From Cytophagales bacterium (GTDB lineage Bacteria; Bacteroidota; Bacteroidia; Cytophagales; Cytophagaceae): a stretch of 7,506 nt of DNA. Location: contig JANYCO010000367.1 in assembly GCA_025360235.1 (NCBI GenBank), forward strand, positions 1 to 7,506, in the 5' to 3' direction. Made by a program: the position numbers and the translations under genes. The notes beneath the pieces were generated by a model. The model searched no databases, was not told the origin of the DNA, and saw nothing but the letters and a program-made list of their open reading frames with translations. How positions within the stretch are numbered: position 1 is the first letter of the stretch; each line of letters starts with the position of its first letter. Shown here one piece after another: positions 1 through 5,726 of the stretch.

Positions 1-30
1 ATACTGTTCCCCTGCTTTTAATTTTCCCAT
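1..30 (-). CDS. Possible start of a gene running off the left edge
   Basis: On the minus strand an ATG at 30 opens a frame without stops to the window edge (MGKLKAGEQY). A GGAG (complement of 39-42) lies 8 nt upstream, a good Shine-Dalgarno distance. Only ten codons are visible, so no family can be assigned. It overlaps the sequence that would have encoded the lost N-terminus of the plus-strand RelE-like toxin, so at most one of the two readings is likely to be functional here. It may be chance. Confidence 0.2.
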   Translation of the reverse strand, partial: MGKLKAGEQY

Positions 31-57
31 ACTTCAAACTCCGTTCACTAAAAGGAT

Positions 58-366
58 TTGAAAAACCTTTTTAAAAAATACAGAACGCTAAATGACGATT
101 TAGACGTGGTTAAACGAGTGTTAGAAGTTACACCCGATGAACGACCACCGTTTAGTTTTCGTATTGATAATTTGGTTTTAGAAACGTGTATCATCAAGGT
201 TAATAAAATTGCTTGCAAGGCATTAAAGGGAAGAGGAGTAAATTCAGGGTTGAGATTGATTTATGCTCATTTTCCTGACGAACAAAAAATTACATTCATT
301 GAATTGTATCATAAGAACGACAAGGAAAACGAAGACAAAACAAGAATAACAGATAATTTTAAATAG
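58..366 (+). pseudogene. RelE/ParE-like toxin, 5' end apparently frameshifted
   Basis: The C-terminal half resembles RelE/ParE-superfamily mRNA-interferase toxins: a basic helical stretch, then GLRLIYAHF, FIELYHKND and KENEDKTRI, the typical last strands and tail of these roughly 100-residue toxins. The only possible start in this frame is TTG at 58, since an in-frame TAA lies at 49-51 and no Met follows, and AAGG sits only 2 nt before it, too close for a normal ribosome site. The +1/+2-shifted frame just upstream (29-52) reads ILQTPFTK, which resembles the usual N-terminus of such toxins and would join to DLKNLFKKY if two bases were removed from the AAAAGG run. I therefore read it as a broken toxin gene. 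No antitoxin is visible upstream. The gene ends 7 nt before the DUF2188 start, so the two probably formed one transcript. Family call is by motif only. Confidence 0.5.
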
Positions 367-373
367 ATAAATA

Positions 374-577
374 ATGGCAAAAGGTAAAAATCAATACGTA
401 GTGCCAACACAAGGTGGTTGGGGCGTAAAAGGCGAAGGGAACAGTAAGTTGACCGCCAAAACCGATAACAAAGCAGATGCTTTGAAAATCGGAAAAGAGA
501 TTGCTAAAAATCAGCAATCGGAATTAACCATTTTCGCCCTTGTTGGAGAAAAAGCTCCAAGGGCGAAAAGTATATAG
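374..577 (+). CDS. DUF2188 family small protein with altered C-terminus
   Basis: A 67-residue protein starting at ATG 374. Residues about 7-54 match the DUF2188 pattern: YVVPTQGGWGVKGEGNSK, then an alternating basic/acidic helix ending KADALKIGKEIAKNQQSEL. DUF2188 proteins are small, widespread, of unknown biochemical role, and usually end with a conserved Asp-Gly...Lys-Asp-Ser-Tyr-Gly tail after the strand corresponding to ELTIF. Here that tail is missing. From residue about 53 the coding sequence runs through a palindromic repeat (526-569) that gives ALVGEKAPRAKSI instead, so the 3' end appears replaced by the repeat. It follows the RelE-like gene by 7 nt and may be cotranscribed. No Shine-Dalgarno is visible. 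Function unknown; the family call is fairly safe. Confidence 0.75.
   Translation: MAKGKNQYVVPTQGGWGVKGEGNSKLTAKTDNKADALKIGKEIAKNQQSELTIFALVGEKAPRAKSI
526..569. repeat. Dispersed palindromic repeat, copy 1 (strong hairpin)
   Basis: TTTTCGCCCTT (531-541) pairs perfectly with AAGGGCGAAAA (559-569), and GGAG (545-548) with CTCC (555-558), leaving a 3-nt GTT bulge and an AAAAAG loop. The 23 bases 526-548 match 3738-3760 at 22 of 23 positions. It sits between the convergent DUF2188 and Nudix genes, so it could end transcription from both sides, but there is no clean T-tract. It encodes the abnormal tail of the DUF2188 protein. Confidence 0.75.
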
Positions 578-582
578 TTACC

Positions 583-606
583 TGAAGACACAAACGACGG
601 CGAAGG
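583..606 (+). repeat. Short dispersed repeat TGAAGAC-N9-GGC, copy 1
   Basis: TGAAGAC, 9 nt, then GGCGAAGG. It matches 6012-6035 at 20 of 24 positions with all four differences being transitions, and resembles two copies near 7391-7458 on the opposite strand. Origin and function are unknown. Confidence 0.35.
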
Positions 607-628
607 TATATAGAAATCAAAGGTGGAA

Positions 629-1015
629 TTATATCTCTAATAATTTTTTATAAATTGGAATATCTGCTTCTGCCAATTTATAGTTTAGTAAATCTTTAGG
701 CGTTATCCACGCAAATGAATCATGATCTATAAGTAAATATGAACTTGAAACAAAAGTAGCTTGATAAGAAATTAACTCCACAGAGATTTTTTCATAATCA
801 TGTTTGTTGGTATAAAAATAGTCTCCCACCTTAACTGCCATTCCTAACTCTTCTTTTAATTCTCTTTCTAAAGCCTCTTCTGGTGTTTCATCATGTTCTA
901 TTTTACCTCCAGGAAATTCCCAATAACCACCTAAAGATTTTTCTGGTTTTCTACGCGCGATAAAAATTTTATCTTCCTGCCAAATAATTCCACAAACAAC
1001 TTTGACGATTTTCAT
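629..1015 (-). CDS. Nudix hydrolase, MutT-like (deoxy)nucleotide pyrophosphohydrolase
   Basis: A 128-residue cytosolic enzyme of the size usual for MutT-type Nudix proteins, which hydrolyse nucleoside diphosphates linked to another moiety, often oxidised or non-canonical dNTPs, in a Mg-dependent reaction. A complete Nudix box is present at residues 37-59 (G-x5-E-x7-R-E-L-x-E-E-x-G-M), preceded by RRKPEKSLGGYWEFPGG, typical of the 8-oxo-dGTP / CTP pyrophosphohydrolase group. I chose ATG at 1015 (MKIVKVV) because it gives the normal MutT N-terminus and follows the stop of the upstream helicase gene as TAAAATG. An alternative ATG at 1036 would add seven residues and overlap that gene by 20 nt. 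It is the third gene of the regulator / nuclease-helicase / Nudix operon and is probably translationally coupled. The substrate cannot be told from sequence; the context suggests a nucleotide linked to the nuclease-helicase's activity rather than housekeeping sanitation. Confidence 0.9.
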   Translation of the reverse strand: MKIVKVVCGIIWQEDKIFIARRKPEKSLGGYWEFPGGKIEHDETPEEALERELKEELGMAVKVGDYFYTNKHDYEKISVELISYQATFVSSSYLLIDHDSFAWITPKDLLNYKLAEADIPIYKKLLEI

Positions 1016-1016
1016 T

Positions 1017-3062
1017 TTACAAATGTTGTAACCCACATCTTTCCAAATATTCCACTATTTTATCATAATCAGTAATAGGCCGAGTTGGGTCATCATTATT
1101 TCCTTTAGGAACCCATATTATTAAACCTTCACGTGATCGCGTTAGTAAAACCCTATATTTATTTAATAGATATTGTTGAGTTATTTCTTGAACATTGGAT
1201 GACCAACTAGAGGAACTCACGTGAAATTTTTTAGGAATCCACTTAGTATCAAATGACAAATCTAAGTCCCAACATAATCCGCAAAAATCAATTTCAAGAC
1301 CTTGAATATCGAACTCTGTTGCAGCTTGTTCAAGATAATAGGAAGATCGAATGTCTTTTGGATCGTTTAGAAACCATGATTCAACTTCTATCCTATCATC
1401 TATATTAATTCCATCGGCTTTCAGTCTTACTGCACTAGATGAAGCCACAAATCCAATTCGTTTATTTCCAATTACTTTATCTTTCAACCATTTTTTTGCC
1501 GAAGATAAATCTCTGGTAATTATAATTGGGAAAGAATCTTTTATAGTAGAGAAGAGTTTCTTTGCTTTTTCAGGTTCATTTTCTAGGACCGCATTCACCC
1601 ACGAATTTAAATTATTGGCTTTAAAGGAACGATGGCTAACTTTTAAATGTAAATCATCGTTTGTTGAAATTAAAAGACTAGAGGGTTTAATGTCAAACAA
1701 GGTTTGGTTCGACGTTGATTCATCACCAAATAGTAATTGAGGCGAGATATGAATATACCAATCGGAGAATTCTGTTTTAAGTGCTTTACCCCATTCACCT
1801 ATTCCGCCTTCACCTGTGTTTATTTCTTGTCCGCCTCCTACTAATGCAATTATAACAGCCCAATCTTTGTGTCTGTTCATAATTTCAAATAACAGTTCGG
1901 CCTCAGATTTTTTTTGGATTTCAAATGGATTTGTTTCTCTATTCTGGTTCTGTTTGGACTTATTATAAAAGTGAAGAGCATCCCAGCATCGTTGAGCCTC
2001 GTCAAATACCACTACCTTTTCCGTAGGAGCATTTTTATTACGTATACCTTCTTTAATGAAAGAATGTAAATTTTGAATTTTCCCTTTAATGGATTGTTGA
2101 GATTCTTTTTTTGTTGGCTTTTCGCCAACAGAGTCTATTTTGTATTTTAAAAGTCGTTTTTCATAATTGTCCCTAGCCAAAGCTTCTTTTAAAACACTTA
2201 TTAATGGTCCATTTCCAGAAAAGTATGCAGTATCAAATTCATGTCCACCAAAAAGGTCCTTTTCATGAATTACATTTAACCCGACAAGGGTTTTCCCAGC
2301 TCCTGGAACTCCAGTAACAAAGCAAACCACTTTTTTCTTGTTTGCTTTTGCATCATTAATAACATCAATAATATATTTAGATGTCTTGGTAAGATTAATC
2401 GACTCTGCCCCTGAGGTAGATATTGTTTCAACTTTTTGACCAGCGAAAAGAGCTTTAGCGGCTTGAACAATAGTCGGGGTAGGTTTGTAATCGCTATTTT
2501 CCCAACTAACAGAGTCAATTATTGTATTTGATAAATGTTTTGCAAGATATGCCTGATATATGATCTCGTGAAAATTATTCTTATTTGCCAACAAACAATG
2601 GCTAACGCTTGTTGAGTTGTTAATATCTTGTTTTTTGTGTTTTGCCTCAGGGGCTAGCAAGATTGGAATTATCGATTTATTTCTGCTTTCTAAATGAAAG
2701 TCTTTTAAATCTAATGCATAATCTTCCGCTTGTCTTATATCAGCTGCTTCGTATTTTTCTCTATCTAATTTAAATTCAATAACAAAAATTAGATCTTCAG
2801 CCAAGATTACAGCGTCAATACGACTAGACAACCTGGGAATTTCATATTCTAGTAGAATATGCCAATCAGATGATTTTGCATAGGTAGTTTTTAGCTTTGA
2901 AAAACCATCTTTGAGTATTTTAATGAATTCGATCCAAGAAGTTGTTCCAATAGTCCATTGTTGAGCAAATCTAGTGTTTTCAATATTAAGTTTTCCAACA
3001 ATTGCAGAATTGTTTTCTCCTAAAAAAGCTCCCAATGTATTTCTGTAGTATGCTTGTCTCAT
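1017..3062 (-). CDS. PD-(D/E)XK nuclease - DUF2075 (Schlafen group 3-like) helicase fusion
   Basis: A 681-residue protein. The N-terminal part (about 70-125) has a restriction-endonuclease-fold pattern: RIDAV (D83), then FVIEFKLD (E96, K98) and IRQAEDYALD (Q111), the D...ExK...Q layout of PD-(D/E)XK nucleases. Residues about 243-650 are a DUF2075 / Schlafen group-3 superfamily 1-type helicase: Walker A GVPGAGKT (251-258), Walker B VVFDEAQR (351-358), a motif III-like ALVGGGQEIN (406-415), a motif V-like EFDIQGLEID (583-592) and motif VI YRVLLTRSREGL (636-647). All key ATPase residues are present, so it looks active. It probably translocates on or unwinds DNA or RNA and cleaves it. The ATG overlaps the stop of the XRE gene (ATGA, 3059-3062), and the Nudix gene follows by 1 nt. 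The nuclease assignment is a motif reading; the helicase call is strong. A role in phage or plasmid defence is inferred. Confidence 0.85.
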   Translation of the reverse strand: MRQAYYRNTLGAFLGENNSAIVGKLNIENTRFAQQWTIGTTSWIEFIKILKDGFSKLKTTYAKSSDWHILLEYEIPRLSSRIDAVILAEDLIFVIEFKLDREKYEAADIRQAEDYALDLKDFHLESRNKSIIPILLAPEAKHKKQDINNSTSVSHCLLANKNNFHEIIYQAYLAKHLSNTIIDSVSWENSDYKPTPTIVQAAKALFAGQKVETISTSGAESINLTKTSKYIIDVINDAKANKKKVVCFVTGVPGAGKTLVGLNVIHEKDLFGGHEFDTAYFSGNGPLISVLKEALARDNYEKRLLKYKIDSVGEKPTKKESQQSIKGKIQNLHSFIKEGIRNKNAPTEKVVVFDEAQRCWDALHFYNKSKQNQNRETNPFEIQKKSEAELLFEIMNRHKDWAVIIALVGGGQEINTGEGGIGEWGKALKTEFSDWYIHISPQLLFGDESTSNQTLFDIKPSSLLISTNDDLHLKVSHRSFKANNLNSWVNAVLENEPEKAKKLFSTIKDSFPIIITRDLSSAKKWLKDKVIGNKRIGFVASSSAVRLKADGINIDDRIEVESWFLNDPKDIRSSYYLEQAATEFDIQGLEIDFCGLCWDLDLSFDTKWIPKKFHVSSSSWSSNVQEITQQYLLNKYRVLLTRSREGLIIWVPKGNNDDPTRPITDYDKIVEYLERCGLQHL

Positions 3063-3280
3063 TTCTTAAATTCTTTAGTAGTAAAAAATTCTGTAAAAGA
3101 GACTTCGAGTGACTTAATTATTTTTTCTAATATTTCGACAGACACATTTCTTCTTCCATTTTCTACATCAGAAACATATGTTCTATCAATTTCGGCCTTA
3201 AATGCTAGGGCTTCCTGAGAAAGACCTAATTGATTTCTCAATTCTTTAATCCTAGAGCCTACTTTTTGCTTAATATCCAT
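3059..3280 (-). CDS. XRE-family regulator resembling restriction-modification controller (C) proteins
   Basis: A 73-residue all-helical Cro/C1-type DNA-binding protein with almost nothing outside the helix-turn-helix domain (HTH about residues 20-42: LSQEALAFKAEIDRTYVSDV). The run DRTYVSDVENGRRNVSV followed by LEVSFTEFF matches the C proteins of type II restriction-modification systems (C.AhdI / C.Esp1396I type), which bind two palindromic boxes, first activate their own transcription and later repress it, and so time expression of the downstream gene. Here the downstream gene is the nuclease-helicase, joined by an ATGA overlap. C-box-like DNA lies at 3303-3330 just upstream. A promoter -7-like TACTTTAG (complement of 3290-3297) puts transcription start only a few nt before the ATG, consistent with the leaderless mRNAs reported for several C genes. 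HTH call certain; C-protein role inferred. Confidence 0.85.
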   Translation of the reverse strand: MDIKQKVGSRIKELRNQLGLSQEALAFKAEIDRTYVSDVENGRRNVSVEILEKIIKSLEVSFTEFFTTKEFKK

Positions 3281-3289
3281 TAGGCCAAG

Positions 3290-3297
3290 CTAAAGTA
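3290..3297 (-). promoter_or_regulatory. Probable -7 element for the XRE / nuclease-helicase / Nudix operon
   Basis: On the minus strand this reads TACTTTAG, matching TAnnTTTG at all but one position. It ends 9 nt before the ATG at 3280, so the mRNA would be nearly leaderless. The C-box-like operators lie immediately upstream, where a -33 element would be expected; no good TTTG is seen there, in line with an activator-dependent promoter. Confidence 0.4.
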
Positions 3298-3302
3298 TTG
3301 TA

Positions 3303-3330
3303 GATTTTAAGTCAACGGACTTTAAGAGTC
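3303..3330. promoter_or_regulatory. Tandem C-box-like operators
   Basis: Two imperfect palindromes are separated by 4 nt: GATTTTAAGTC (3303-3313) and GACTTTAAGAGTC (3318-3330). On the minus strand the joint reads AAAGTCCGTTGACTTAAA, with the AGTCCGT spacer core and GACT...AGTC half-sites known from C-protein operators of restriction-modification systems. The inner arms TTAAGTC and GACTTTAA are also nearly inverse complements. The sites lie between the XRE gene and a divergent gene, upstream of the -7-like elements of both. The predicted ligand is the XRE protein. Confidence 0.6.
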
Positions 3331-3341
3331 ATATTTTTATT

Positions 3342-3349
3342 TATATTTG
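3342..3349 (+). promoter_or_regulatory. Bacteroidetes -7 promoter element for the 3377-3685 gene
   Basis: TATATTTG is a perfect TAnnTTTG match 27 nt before the ATG at 3377. TTTA at 3321-3324, inside the right C-box-like palindrome, is the best -33 candidate (17-nt spacing, a little short). If so, the XRE regulator would repress this promoter when bound there. Confidence 0.45.
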
Positions 3350-3376
3350 CCTAATACTTTAAAAACAAATACTATT

Positions 3377-3685
3377 ATGAATGTAAAGTTTAACTATTAT
3401 TATCGAGATGGTGCGAATTATAAATTCTATAATTCATTAGTTTATAAAAATGAAAATGACATCAGTATAAGTCTTATAGAGGATTGCATCATTAAAGGAT
3501 TAATTGATAGAGAATATTTTGTTCCTAAAAAATGGAATATTCCATTAGTAAATATTTTCACATACGATGCTGAAATTGATCACGATTTGTACACGTATGA
3601 TGGAGTAGAAAATACAGACGAGAAAATAACACAAGAAATGGATATAAAGAACGTACTAGAAAGCATTTTAAAAATTTCAAAATGA
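3377..3685 (+). CDS. Small conserved-looking protein of unknown function
   Basis: A 102-residue acidic soluble protein without signal peptide or membrane segment. It opens with strands rich in Tyr/Phe (VKFNYYYRDGANYKFYNSLVY), has a helix with SLIEDCIIKGLID, then a Trp/Asp-rich stretch (VPKKWNIPLV...YDAEIDHDLYTYDGVENTDEK) and a C-terminal helix. I recall similar small proteins in other bacterial accessory regions but no characterised family. The ATG at 3377 is chosen because the longer frame would start at a TTG inside the -7 promoter element (3342-3349). It is transcribed divergently from the XRE operon and shares its intergenic operators, so it may be coregulated, for instance as an immunity or accessory factor. 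That role is speculation. Confidence 0.7.
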   Translation: MNVKFNYYYRDGANYKFYNSLVYKNENDISISLIEDCIIKGLIDREYFVPKKWNIPLVNIFTYDAEIDHDLYTYDGVENTDEKITQEMDIKNVLESILKISK

Positions 3686-3959
3686 ATGTGTGGCAAGCGA
3701 TTGATGTGTCCTATATTCGGCCATCTAGAACAATAGAAACCATTTTCGCTCTTGTTGGAGCTTTTTCTCCAACAACAGTTGCCCGTTATCAGAATGTTAA
3801 TATATTAATCCTTATTTATTAAAAATATAATTGGTGATGTTTATTAATTTCATTTCTAACAGAATCAGGTGCACACCACCGAAAAATCAGCGGTCCAGAC
3901 AAAAGGGGAGCAAGAGTGTCAGCAAGAAAAAAGTGAGGAGTGTGAGTCTTGAGGAAAAA
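3686..3959. other. Intergenic, no intact gene; palindromic repeat and decayed sequence
   Basis: Apart from the hairpin repeat at 3738-3775 I see no gene here. On the minus strand the frame of the methyltransferase remnant stays open to 3819, but after about 3960 it no longer resembles a methyltransferase. The right part (about 3840-3960) is less AT-rich than the surroundings and may be debris of another gene that I cannot name. Confidence 0.5.
3738..3775. repeat. Dispersed palindromic repeat, copy 2 (hairpin)
   Basis: TTGTTGGAG (3752-3760) and CTCCAACAA (3767-3775) form a perfect 9-bp stem around a CTTTTT loop. Bases 3738-3760 match 526-548 at 22 of 23 positions. The loop is the inverse complement of the one in copy 1, so the two copies also match when one is flipped. 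It lies between convergent gene units, as does copy 1, and may stop transcription, although no T-tract follows on either strand. Confidence 0.7.
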
Positions 3960-4072
3960 TATTTCGCTTGCGAAAACGCATTCTCCGCCCACGTTATACA
4001 TTGTAAGATGAAATCCACCAATTCCTGCAAACAAATCAATGAAATTGAACTTGTCTTTTTGTTTTTTCTCAT
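3819..4072 (-). pseudogene. Remnant of a C5 cytosine-specific DNA methyltransferase (N-terminus only)
   Basis: Reading on the minus strand from about 4060 gives DKFNFIDLFAGIGGFHLTM followed by YNVGGECVFASEI, a textbook motif I (DLFAGIGG, S-adenosylmethionine binding) and motif II region of m5C DNA methyltransferases. These enzymes are usually over 300 residues and need motif IV (Pro-Cys nucleophile), ENV and QRxR motifs, none of which follow. Similarity stops near 3960. An ATG at 4072 overlaps the AbiEii stop (ATGA), but its frame (MRKNKK) is shifted from the motif frame. One extra A in the AAAAA run before GACAAG would restore MRKNKKDKFNFIDLFAG. The gene is therefore both frameshifted and truncated. 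Its ATGA overlap suggests it was the third gene of the AbiE operon. Confidence 0.75.
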
Positions 4073-4872
4073 ATTTTCAATTTCTTCAAATGCCTCATTA
4101 CTTCTCTTTCCACCTGATCAAAGTCGGGCAAATTTTGTATTTGTTCCTTCATTGAGCTTTCCCAACGCCCTTTGTATTGAGGTAAACGTTCTGCCAGCTT
4201 TTTTTGAAAATCGACATGGTTTAGTTTTTTATTTGCACATTTATTTGCGAATTCATTCATATGAAATTCTACATTCATTTCGTGTACAACCAATAAATAC
4301 CAAATGTCATAAAAATCCCTTGCCGCCATACGTTGCATTACACAACGCATTTTTTCAACAAGAACTTCTTCCAGCGGGTAGCATAGTAGCTGATGTGTCT
4401 CCTGATCTGAATATCCAGTAAGAACATCTTTTAGTACAGGTTCAAAAACAAGTTGCTCACTTCTAGAAATATCAACTTTCACTTTTTTGTTATTTCCTTG
4501 TCCTCCCAATGGGCCAACGTAACTGATATAGAAATTAATTCCACCGTCTTCGTGTTCGTTGTTGTCAATAATTTCGAGACGAATATTTGCTTCCTCCAAA
4601 ATATATTCGAAGGTTTCTTTAAACCATTCAAAAACTTGCTCGTTTGTAATTTCGTTGTTAAGCAAAGTAAAATCAAGGTCTTCCGAAAATCGATAGTCTT
4701 CAAAATATACCTTCTTTAAAACGGTTCCACCTTTAAACACAATCACTTTTGAAAGTTTCTCATGTTTGGCAATACCCTGCAATATCCATGAGAGCATATA
4801 GTCTTTTTCTATCTGCTGGTCACGAACACCTGCTTCGCGTGCCTTCTGCTGTATTTCGCCTGGTTTAATCAT
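4069..4872 (-). CDS. abiEii: AbiEii-type nucleotidyltransferase toxin
   Basis: A 267-residue member of the nucleotidyltransferase AbiEii/AbiGii family (PF08843), the toxin of type IV toxin-antitoxin and abortive-infection systems, related to MenT enzymes that transfer nucleotides to RNA targets. Nucleotidyltransferase-fold motifs are present: FKGGTVLKK (residues 46-54), RFSEDLDF (61-68; metal ligands D65 and D67), KVDISR (132-137; third acidic residue D134), and the C-terminal EKMRCVMQRMAARDFYDIWYL (K174, D186, D189) typical of the family. All look intact, so it should be active. The ATG overlaps the AbiEi stop (ATGA, 4869-4872), the usual coupled order of antitoxin then toxin. The target nucleotide and RNA cannot be told from sequence. 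Expression should be held down by AbiEi through the operators at 5701-5801. Confidence 0.9.
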   Translation of the reverse strand: MIKPGEIQQKAREAGVRDQQIEKDYMLSWILQGIAKHEKLSKVIVFKGGTVLKKVYFEDYRFSEDLDFTLLNNEITNEQVFEWFKETFEYILEEANIRLEIIDNNEHEDGGINFYISYVGPLGGQGNNKKVKVDISRSEQLVFEPVLKDVLTGYSDQETHQLLCYPLEEVLVEKMRCVMQRMAARDFYDIWYLLVVHEMNVEFHMNEFANKCANKKLNHVDFQKKLAERLPQYKGRWESSMKEQIQNLPDFDQVEREVMRHLKKLKI

Positions 4873-5690
4873 GTATATAGGGCAGACTTAATTGTTTCTG
4901 TTTCTAAATTTTGCTGAATGCTCCATCTGCTAATCATTTTTCCAGATTTTGGCAATTCCGTATCTAATAAAACATAAGAAGCCGTTTTTGCTTTTTGTAA
5001 TTCCTCAGTGATGTTATTATTTATTTCCAATAGCTCTAATAAAAACCCAAGTCGTTTAATAACCGCCTGAGATTTGAATTTTTGTGTATAATCAAGTAGC
5101 GTGTCAAATTTTATTTTTTCTTTCGAAATGTAAATTGCCCTTGCGACTTCAACAATCCCACCTGCATAATCAGGCTTGAACAAACAGTCAATAATTGTTT
5201 TTTCAAGGTCAGAACATTGCACTTTATTAAAACTATCTACCCACATTTTTTTTGCTCCAAAAAAATGACTTTCGTTATGATAAATAAATTGAAAAGATAC
5301 GTTTTTAATCTTAATTATAGATGGCCGTATTTGTTTTGAAACAACAATCTGTTCCTTCAAAGAAGGCTGTGTTATAAGGTTATGAATTTGCAAGGCAGAA
5401 TAATAACCAATATAATATTGAGCATTATTTACTAAATCTTCGGCTATTAAATGCCAATCGGGCATAAAATTTTCAGCATTAGCTTCGTATGGTATGATAT
5501 AATAAACGCCATCTTTCAATCTCATCAGAAGTCCGCGCTTTGTCATGTCGCTAAGTAACTCTCGAAGAGTGCTTTCCTTTGAATCAGGCATTGCATCGAA
5601 CGCTTCACTATAGTCAAAACAGGCCTTATTCTGCCCATTGAAATAGGATAGAAGTCCGTTTGATTGCGTTGAGATGTATTTACTTTTCAT
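4869..5690 (-). CDS. abiEi: AbiEi-type antitoxin and transcriptional autorepressor
   Basis: A 273-residue protein with an N-terminal winged helix-turn-helix (about residues 20-70: ESTLRELLSDMTKRGLLMRL then DGVYYIIP) and a C-terminal AbiEi antitoxin domain showing YYIGYYSALQIHNL and CSDLEKTIIDCL...PDYAGGIVEVARAI, both hallmarks of the family. AbiEi proteins neutralise AbiEii without forming a stable complex and repress their own promoter by binding inverted repeats. I start it at ATG 5690 (MKSKYIST) rather than 5729, because the longer frame would put coding sequence through the operator palindrome at 5700-5716 and a promoter -7-like TATCTTTTG (complement of 5727-5735). It is the first gene of the operon and joins AbiEii by ATGA. 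No Shine-Dalgarno is visible. Confidence 0.85.
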   Translation of the reverse strand: MKSKYISTQSNGLLSYFNGQNKACFDYSEAFDAMPDSKESTLRELLSDMTKRGLLMRLKDGVYYIIPYEANAENFMPDWHLIAEDLVNNAQYYIGYYSALQIHNLITQPSLKEQIVVSKQIRPSIIKIKNVSFQFIYHNESHFFGAKKMWVDSFNKVQCSDLEKTIIDCLFKPDYAGGIVEVARAIYISKEKIKFDTLLDYTQKFKSQAVIKRLGFLLELLEINNNITEELQKAKTASYVLLDTELPKSGKMISRWSIQQNLETETIKSALYT

Positions 5691-5699
5691 AGTAATAAT

Positions 5700-5716
5700 G
5701 TCAGGATAAACCTGAC
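5700..5716. promoter_or_regulatory. Palindromic operator 1 of the abiE operon
   Basis: GTCAGG - ATAAA - CCTGAC, with 6-bp arms, 10 nt upstream of the chosen abiEi start. The 15-bp core TCAGGATAAACCTGA is identical to operator 2 (5787-5801), with copies 86 bp apart. AbiEi proteins are known to bind paired inverted repeats in their own promoter, so this is the expected target. Confidence 0.65.
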
Positions 5717-5726
5717 AACAATGATA

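Noticed and set aside
526..582. Possible integron attC recombination site (TAAC...GTTA around a bulged hairpin, small cassette-like genes)
   Set aside because: The flanking bases do not fit the RYYYAAC / GTTRRRY core sites, copy 2 lacks them too, genes are in multi-gene operons on both strands, and no integrase is visible.
1351..1740. Plus-strand open frame of 129 codons
   Set aside because: Antisense shadow of the well-supported nuclease-helicase gene, without motifs or ribosome site.
2276..2518. Minus-strand open frame of 80 codons
   Set aside because: Out-of-frame shadow inside the nuclease-helicase gene; it covers the Walker A region in another frame.
3962..3975. TTTCGC-TT-GCGAAA palindrome, similar to the core of the 6089-6129 repeat
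   Set aside because: It lies in the coding part of the methyltransferase remnant (FASEI) and is only 6 bp per arm; the likeness to the other palindrome is short enough to be chance.
3887..4072. Minus-strand frame beginning MRKNKKTSSISL as an intact gene
   Set aside because: After six codons it is out of frame with the clear methyltransferase motifs; it is the frameshifted reading of that remnant.
3831..4421. Long plus-strand open frame of 196 codons
   Set aside because: It runs antisense across the methyltransferase remnant and AbiEii, has cysteine/serine-rich shadow composition and no recognisable motif.
4453..4719. Open frames on both strands inside AbiEii
   Set aside because: Shadows of the AbiEii coding frame, which carries all the family motifs.
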